Part shown: in pieces, positions 33,640 through 42,600 of the stretch
Numbering within the stretch: position 1 is the first letter of the stretch
Layout: the number at the start of each line of letters is the position of its first letter
Source of the DNA: Acinetobacter corruptisaponis
Lineage (GTDB): Bacteria > Pseudomonadota > Gammaproteobacteria > Pseudomonadales > Moraxellaceae
NCBI RefSeq assembly: GCF_030053775.1
Contig: NZ_CP125669.1
Location: 1,173,962-1,237,961 of the forward strand
Length of the DNA stretch: 64,000 nt
Direction: 5' to 3'
Program-made: the position numbers and the translations under genes
Notes under the pieces: generated by a model
Database searches by the model: none
Told to the model about the DNA's origin: nothing
The model's input: only the letters and a program-made list of their open reading frames with translations

Positions 33640-36600
33640 TTACCAACCAAAACCAACGCCTACACCACCAGAACTCTCTTCCTTGGTAAATGCGCCACCA
33701 ATGGTGAGTGAGGTATTATCATTAATGATCCGTTGATAACCAATGGAAACTGCCTGTTCCTGCCCTTGGAAGCCCGCACCAACCCCCACACGATTTTGTC
33801 CTTTGACGCTGGCGGCACTACTTGACATATTCATCATCGCGGCAGTCATTGCACCTTGGCGGTTAAAACGTTCATCCACTTTCTGGAAGCGCTGTTCTGT
33901 TTCCATACGATAGTCATTAAACGCACTGTTTAAGGCATTTACACGCTCATTGGTATAACTATTGGTCGATTTTTCTGCTGCTTTTAGCTGTTGATAGTTG
34001 ACTGCATCGGTATCTTCAACGGCATCCGCCACATGGATGATTTGGCGTTCTTTGCCTTTTGCCCCGACTGATACCGTGTTGTCACGGTCCGATGCAGAAT
34101 CATTACCCAATACCACTGCATTTTTGGCTTGAGTATCGACATTATTGCCCAGCACAAAGGTATCATCACCCGTGACTTTATTGTCATTACCCACAACATA
34201 ACTACCGTTTCCAGATACCGTGTTTGGATCACCAAAGGCACCAGAACCATTACCTGAAACCTGATTACCCACACCTACAGCAGTTGAGCGATTACCTGTC
34301 ACTACGGTATTTGCTCCAATCGCAACCGAGTTTTCACCTGTTGCTGAAGCCGCTTGGGCATCAGTCACCCCATTCACCTGAACAAACTGGTTACTGGCTG
34401 TAAGTTGAGTTTGCACATCTGCGATTTTGCTATCTGTATAACCATTTGCAGTAGAAAGTACCGATGCAGTTTGCTGATCGGTATAATCTTTTGCACCACT
34501 TAAAGAAGATGCCGCTTTTTGATCTGCATAGCTTTTTGCATCATTAAGTGCAGATGCAGTTTGTTGATCAGTATAGGCTTTGCCATCGGCAGCTTTCTGG
34601 TCAGCATAATTTTTCGCATTGTTTAAAGTCAATGCAGTTTGCTGATCTGTGTAGGCTTTACCATCAGCAGCTTTTTGGTCTGTATAGCTTTTTGCATCAT
34701 TTAAGGTTGAGGTGGTTTTCTGATCGGTATAACCTTTTGCATTATTTAATGCAGTGGTTGTTTGTTGATCTGCATAATTTTTTGCATCATTCAAATTAGA
34801 TACAGCTTGCTGGTCTGTATGTGTTTTTAAATCTAATACAGAGGTTTTAATTGCACCTAATTGTTGATCAACTGCAATAAATGCATCACTTACTGTATTT
34901 TTAGCTTTTCCTTGGATACTAAAAGCTGGATTTGTAAATACGCCATTGTTCCATGCTGCACCTCCACCTAATGCCTGAACCAACGCAGTATTAGTCGTAT
35001 CAACACGTGTATTTAAGTTAGCCACTTCATTACCAATTCGAGTATCTACACCGTCAATACGTGTGTTAATGGTGTTGGCACTATTGGTAATTGCTGTATT
35101 TAAATTACCAACTTCCGTTGTCACTCGATCATTCAATGTTGTGACATTGGTATTGGTCGCATGTAACTGTTTACCTGTCACCGCATCTTTAGAGTTTGCA
35201 TCTAATGTTGCGTCTCGCAGACCAGTGAGTTTCGTGCCATTTGTACCTGCCAATGTAACCGTATCTTTTGTTGCATTGTCATAAATGACTGCATTGGCTG
35301 AAATACCACCTAAACCATTTTGTAAGGCTGCAATGTCATTTGTATTGGTGGTGACTCGTCCATCAATTCCTGAAATAGTCGTATTTAACGTGTTAACTTC
35401 ATTATTAATACGTGTATTTAAAGTTCCAACTTCTGTACCAATCTTGGTATTGAGAGTTGTAACTTCATTACCAATTCGGGTATCCACACCATCAATACGT
35501 GAATTAATGGTGTTGACACTATTGGTAATGGCTGTATTTAGGTTACCCACTTCGGTGGTTACTCGTGTATCCAAATTACTGACATTGGTATTGGTTGCAT
35601 GTAACTGTTTACCTGTCACCGCATCTTTAGAGTTTGCGTCTAAAGTGGCATCTTGTAGACCTGTAAGTTTCGTGCCATTTGTACCTACCAAAGTAACCGT
35701 ATCTTTGCTTGCTGAATCATACACAACTGCATTCGCTGAAATACCACCTAAACCATTTTGTAAGGCTGCAATGTCGTTGGTATTGGTGGTGACTCGTCCA
35801 TCAATTCCTGAAATAGTCGTATTTAACGTGTTAACTTCATTATTAATACGAGTATTTAAAGTTGTGACTTCATTACCAATTCGAGTATCAACACCATCAA
35901 CACGTGTATCTAAACCATCTAAACGATTTTTATTGGTGGTAATTTTGCCATCCAAAGCTGTAACCTCATTTCCAACTCGAGTATCCAATGCTGCAACTGT
36001 CGTATCCACACCATCAATACGGGTATTAATAGTATTGGCACTATTGGTAATCGCTGTATTTAAATTACCTACTTCCGTTGTCACTCGTCCGTCTAAAGTA
36101 CCAATCGCTGTCGCATTTTGTCCAATAGCCGTTGTATTCGCTGTGATTTTTCCATCCAGAGTTGCAGCCTGCTGATCTGCATAACCTTTTGCGGTGGTTA
36201 AAGCCGTTGCTGCGGTTTGGTCTGTGTAGGTTTTTGCACTGGTTAAAGACGATGCAGTTTCCTGATCGGTATAAGCTTTGGCATCGGTTAGCGTATTAGT
36301 CAAACCTGTGGTTAATGCAGTATTCAGGTTACTCACTTCGGTGGTTACCCGTGTATCTAAATTGCTGACATTAGTATTGGTTGCATGTAACTGCTTACCC
36401 GTCACCGCATCTTTAGAGTTTGCGTCTAATGTTGCATCTTGTAGACCTGTGAGCTTCGTGCCATTTGCACCTGCCAAAGTAATTGTGTCTTTGTTTGCTG
36501 AATCATACACAACTGCATTGGCTGAAATGCCACCTAAACCATTTTGTAAGGCTGCAATGTCATTGGTATTGGTGGTGACTCGTCCATCAATTCCTGAAAT

Positions 36601-39600
36601 AGTCGTATTTAACGTGTTAACTTCATTATTAATACGTGTATTTAAAGTTCCAACTTCTGTACCAATCCGATTATTTAAAGTCGTAACCTCATTTCCAACT
36701 CGGGTATCCAATGCTGCAACTGTAGTATCTACACCATCAATACGGGTATTAATCGTATTCACATTCGTGGTAATTGCCGTATTTAAATTGCCAACCTCAG
36801 TTGTTACACGTCCATCCAAAGTGCTAATCGCTGTCGCATTTTGTCCAATAGCCGTTGTGTTGGCTGTGATTTTTCCATCCAAAGTTGCAGCCTGCTGGTC
36901 TGCATAGGTTTTTGCAGAAGTTAAAGCCGTTGTTGCGGTTTGGTCGGTATAAGTTTTTGCACTACTTAAAGTCGTCGTCGCTGTCTGGTCAGTATAAGCT
37001 TTCGCATTGGTTAAGGTCGATGCAGTTTGCTGATCGGTGTAAGTTTTTGCATCGGTTAGCGTATTGGACAAACCTGTGGTTAATGCAGTATTCAGGTTAC
37101 TAACTTCGGTGGTTACTCGTGTATCCAAATTGCTGACACTGGTATTGGTCGCATGTAACTGCTTACCTGTCACTGCATCTTTAGAGCTTGCATCCAAAGT
37201 AGCATCTTGCAGATTGGTAATTTTCGTACCGTTTGCACCTGCCAAAGTAATTGTGTCTTTGTTTGCTGAATCATACACAACTGCATTGGCTGAAATACCA
37301 CCTAAACCACTTTGTAAAGCTGCAATGTCGTTGGTATTGGTCGTGACTCGTCCATCTAATGCAGTAATGGTATTTTTATTGGTCGTAATCTTACCGTCTA
37401 AAGCTGTTACTTCATTACCAATTCGAGTATCTACGCCATCAATACGATTATTAATCGTATTTACGTTAGTTGTAATTGCCGTATTTAAATTACCTACTTC
37501 GGTTGTTACTCGTCCATCCAAAGTACCAATCGCTGTCGCATTTTGTCCAATAGCCGTTGTGTTGGCTGTGATTTTTCCATCCAAAGTTGCAGCTTGTTGG
37601 TCTGCATAAGTTTTTGCAGATGTTAAAGCCGTTGCTGCGGTTTGGTCTGTGTAGGTTTTTGCACTGGTTAAAGTCGATGCCGTTTCCTGATCAGTATAAG
37701 TTTTTGCATCTGCCAGTGTGCTAGATAAACCTGTGGTTAATGCAGTATTCAGGTTACTAACTTCGGTGGTTACTCGTGTATCCAAATTGCTGACATTAGT
37801 ATTGGTTGCATGTAACTGTTTACCTGTCACTGCATCTTTAGAATTTGCGTCTAATGTTGCATCTTGCAGACCTGTCAGTTTTGTACCGCCCTGACCTGCC
37901 AATGTAACCGTATCTTTGCTTGCTGAATCATAGATCACTGCATTTGCTGCAAGATTGCCTGTATTGGTTTTTAATAGTGCAATGTCATTGGTGTTGGTGG
38001 TGACTCGTCCATCAATGCCTGCAACTGTAGTATCTACGCCATCAATACGGTTATTAATCGTATTTACGTTAGTTGTAATTGCCGTATTTAAGTTACCAAC
38101 CTCAGTTGTTACACGTCCATCCAAAGTACCAATCGCTGTCGCATTTTGTCCAATAGCCGTTGTATTGGTTGTGATTTTCCCATCCAAAGTTGCAGCCTGC
38201 TGATCTGCATAACCTTTTGCGGTGGTTAAAGCCGTTCTTGCGGTTTGGTCTGTGTAGGTTTTTGCACTGGTTAAGGTCGATGCAGTTTCCTGATCGGTAT
38301 AAGCTTTAGCATCTGTTAACGTATTGGACAAACCTGTGGTTAATGCAGTATTCAGGTTACTCACTTCGGTGGTTACCCGTGTATCTAAATTGCTGACATT
38401 AGTATTGGTTGCATGTAACTGCTTACCCGTCACCGCATCTTTAGAGTTTGCGTCTAATGTTGCATCTTGTAGACCTGTGAGCTTCGTGCCATTTGCACCT
38501 GCCAAAGTAATTGTGTCTTTGTTTGCTGAATCATACACAACTGCATTGGCTGAAATGCCACCTAAACCATTTTGTAAGGCTGCAATGTCATTGGTATTGG
38601 TGGTGACTCGTCCATCAATTCCTGAAATAGTCGTATTTAACGTGTTAACTTCATTATTAATACGTGTATTTAAAGTTCCAACTTCTGTACCAATCCGATT
38701 ATTTAAAGTCGTAACCTCATTTCCAACTCGGGTATCCAATGCTGCAACTGTAGTATCTACACCATCAATACGGGTATTAATCGTATTCACATTCGTGGTA
38801 ATTGCCGTATTTAAATTGCCAACCTCAGTTGTTACACGTCCATCCAAAGTGCTAATCGCTGTCGCATTTTGTCCAATAGCCGTTGTGTTGGCTGTGATTT
38901 TTCCATCCAAAGTTGCAGCCTGCTGGTCTGCATAGGTTTTTGCAGAAGTTAAAGCCGTTGTTGCGGTTTGGTCGGTATAAGTTTTTGCACTACTTAAAGT
39001 CGTCGTCGCTGTCTGGTCAGTATAAGCTTTCGCATTGGTTAAGGTCGATGCAGTTTGCTGATCGGTGTAAGTTTTTGCATCGGTTAGCGTATTGGACAAA
39101 CCTGTGGTTAATGCAGTATTCAGGTTACTAACTTCGGTGGTTACTCGTGTATCCAAATTGCTGACACTGGTATTGGTCGCATGTAACTGCTTACCTGTCA
39201 CTGCATCTTTAGAGTTTGCGTCTAATGTTGCATCTTGTAGACCTGTGAGCTTCGTGCCATTTACACCTTTTAAAGTCACCTTATCTTTAGTGGCAGTATC
39301 ATAAACAACCGCATTATTTTGTAATGCTACAATCTCACTGGTATTGTTCATTACCCGAGTATCAATGTTTGAAATAGTTGTATTTAAGGCTGCTACTTCA
39401 CCTGTAATACGGTTATTCAGTGTTCCAACTTCTTGACCAATTCGGGTATCTACGCCATTAATACGTGTGTTGAGCGTACCAACCTCTGTACCAATTTTAC
39501 CCTCTAAAGTTGCAACTTCTGTTGTCACTCGACTATTTAAGCTGCCAATCGCATTAGTGGCGTTGGTTAAACCCGTTTCAGTCGCATCAACTCGTCCATT

Positions 39601-42600
39601 TAATGAACTAATGGCATTACTGTTTGTAGTAATTCGATTATCTAAACCAGTAATTGCAGTATTGGCATTGCTCAATCCTGTTTCAGTATTACCAATACGT
39701 GTATCCAAACCGCTAATATTACTATTTGCAATATTTAGATCAGTTTGTAAATTACCAATCAGACCATTGGTCGCAGTTAAATTATTATTTAAGGCGGTAA
39801 TTGCCCCCTCTGCGGTGCCTACTCGTCCGTCTAGGCCAGTAATGGCATTGCTATTGGTCGTCACTCGTCCATCAATGGCTGCAACAGTCGTATCTACCCC
39901 ATCAATACGGGTGTTAATGGTATTGGCAGTGGTTGTAATCTTACCATCTAAGGTTGTAGCTTGTTGATCGGTATAGGTTTTTGCATCTGCCAATGTGCTA
40001 GATAAACCTGTAGTTAATGCAGTTTGATCTGCCTTTAATGCTAATCCTGTATCTGCATAAGTTTTTGCATCTGCCAATGTGCTAGATAAGCCTGTAGTTA
40101 ATGCAGTTTGATCTGCCTTTAATGCCAGTCCTGTGTCTGCATAGGTTTTTGCATCTGCCAATGTGCTAGACAAACCTGTGGTTAATGCAGTTTGATCTGC
40201 CTTTAATGCCAATCCTGTGTCTGCATAGGTTTTTGCGTCTGCCAATGTGCTAGATAAGCCTGTAGTTAATGCAGTTTGATCTGCTTTTAATGCTAAACCA
40301 TCCGTTAAAGCCGTATTCGTCGCATGTAACTGTTTACCTGTCACCGCATCTTTAGAGTTTGCGTCTAAAGTAGCATCTTGCAGATTGGTGATTTTTGTAC
40401 CGCCTGTACCTGCAAGGGTTAAGGTCGCCTTGTTCGAACCTGTGTCGTATAAAACGGTATCGGCATTGCCTGTAAAGTTGAGTAATGCGTTGTCTACATA
40501 ACCTTTATTGGCTGCATCTTTCGCATTCACGGCATCTGCGACATTGGTAATGCGTTTTTCCGCACCTACACGACCAACTGAAATTGTATTGGCTTCATCG
40601 GCTAAAGAGTCATAACCGATAGCTGTTGCCCGATTCGCTGTAGCAATACTTCCTACACCAAATACGCTACTTTCATCCGCTAAAGCAAGGTTTCCACCCC
40701 AACCTAAATGTTGTAAAAAGGCTTGTTGTTCTGTTACAGTGACGGCTTTACCATTCACATGGGTAATAGAACTTGTTGTTGTACCTGTGGCAGTGACAGC
40801 AATGCCATTGACCGAAGTCAGTGTTCCTGACGATGTATCAAGAGATTGAAGTCTGCCAGCTATGTTACGTGTACCTACGGCAACACTGGAGTCGTTTTTG
40901 GCATAGTTATCCATTCCCAATGCACTGCTAAACTGACCCCATGCAATATTATAATTACCCAATGCACTGCTCAAACCACCCGATGCTTTATTCAAATAAC
41001 CGACTGCGCTGCTAGCATTACCCGATGCAGTATTATTAAAACCCAATGCACTGCTAGAATCACCCGATGCTTCATTACTACGACCAACTGCACTGCTATT
41101 CACACCCGATGCTTTATTGCTATAACCGACTGCACTGCTATAATGACCTGATGCTTTATTATTATAACCCATCGCACTGCTACCAGCACCCGATGCAATA
41201 TTTGCTACGCCCATCGCACTACTGCTTGATCCAACGGCTATATTTCCGCCTTTTTTAGCTGCGTTAATAAAGTCTACTACTTTGGCTGGGTCGGTTATTG
41301 TGACACCATTGGCTGTAAATGAGTCAATATGATCTAGACTTGTACCCGCTGTCGCTGGGTCAGTAGTCACTGTAATGTCACCCACTGCAGTAATTTTTCC
41401 TGATGTGGTTGTTATGGCATGCGATATATTTCTCGCTGAACCTAAAGCCGTGTCGGTTGAAGCACGAGCGTAGTTATCGGTGGCGACTGTGCCGCCTGAA
41501 ACGCCTGCAATCGCTGTATCAAGTTGTTGTTTATTGACTGCATCGGTCGCTTTGGTTGCATCGGCGACATTGGTAATACGTTTTTCTTCACCGACACGAC
41601 CCACTGAAACGGTATTTTCTTCATCGGCTAATGAGTCATAACCAATGGCTGTGGCTTTTTTGGCTGTCGCTTTACTCCCCACACCAAAGACACTGCTTAA
41701 ATCTGCTTGTGCCAAGTTACCAAAACCGACCGCAGCCGATGCAATGCCATCTGTACGGTTAAAGCTACCGATTGCCGATGAGTTCTTGCCTACACTGTTA
41801 TTTAAATTACCAATGGCATTACTATCATCACCATTCGCTGCGTTCTGCGTTAAAGCAAAATTTTGTTTAAGTTGGTCAAAGACTTGACCTGATGTATAGG
41901 TTTCACCTGCCACAGTGATTTGACTAATATCATTCGTAGAACCAGATGATGAAACAACATCTATACCATTTACATTTACAAGTGTACCAATAAACTTCTT
42001 GATAGTACCTGTACCGACTGCATTGCTAGCACTACCCGATGCAATATTTCCTACGCCCATCGCACTGCTAGAATCACCCGATGCAGTATTATAATTACCC
42101 AATGCACTGCTACCCAAACTCCATGCTTTATTGCTATTACCGATTGCACTGCTATTTAAATTCGATGCTTCATTTTTATAACCAACCGCACTGCTATTAG
42201 TACCTGATGCTTTATTGTTATGACCGACTGCGCTGCTATAATTATTTGATGCAGTATTCCCATTACCCAATGCACTGCTGTCAGCACCCCATGCTCTATT
42301 GCCATTACCGATTGCACTACTACGCTCACCCGATGCAATACTTCTCACTCCAACGGCGAGTGAATCAACACCTGTCGCCCCCTCACCATTTTCGTTAGAA
42401 CCGACACCTGTTACGGTAGAGTTCACACCAAAGTATTTGGTTTTACTGTCTTTGAGTTGTTTAAGGTTGACTGCATCAGTATCGGCTGTCCCTGCTTTAA
42501 CATTGGTAATTTGTTTTTCTGCGCCTGCTTTACCAACGGAAATAGTATCTGCTCGGTCAGCCACTGAATTTAGACCAATGGCGGTTGCTCCTGTTGCCAC

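Noticed and set aside
35285..39967. Several long plus-strand open frames opposite the adhesin gene (for example 35285-36175, 36278-36907, 38324-38935)
   Set aside because: They are antisense shadows of the repetitive adhesin codons. They repeat the same nonsense pattern, lack ribosome sites and end wherever the repeat pattern breaks.
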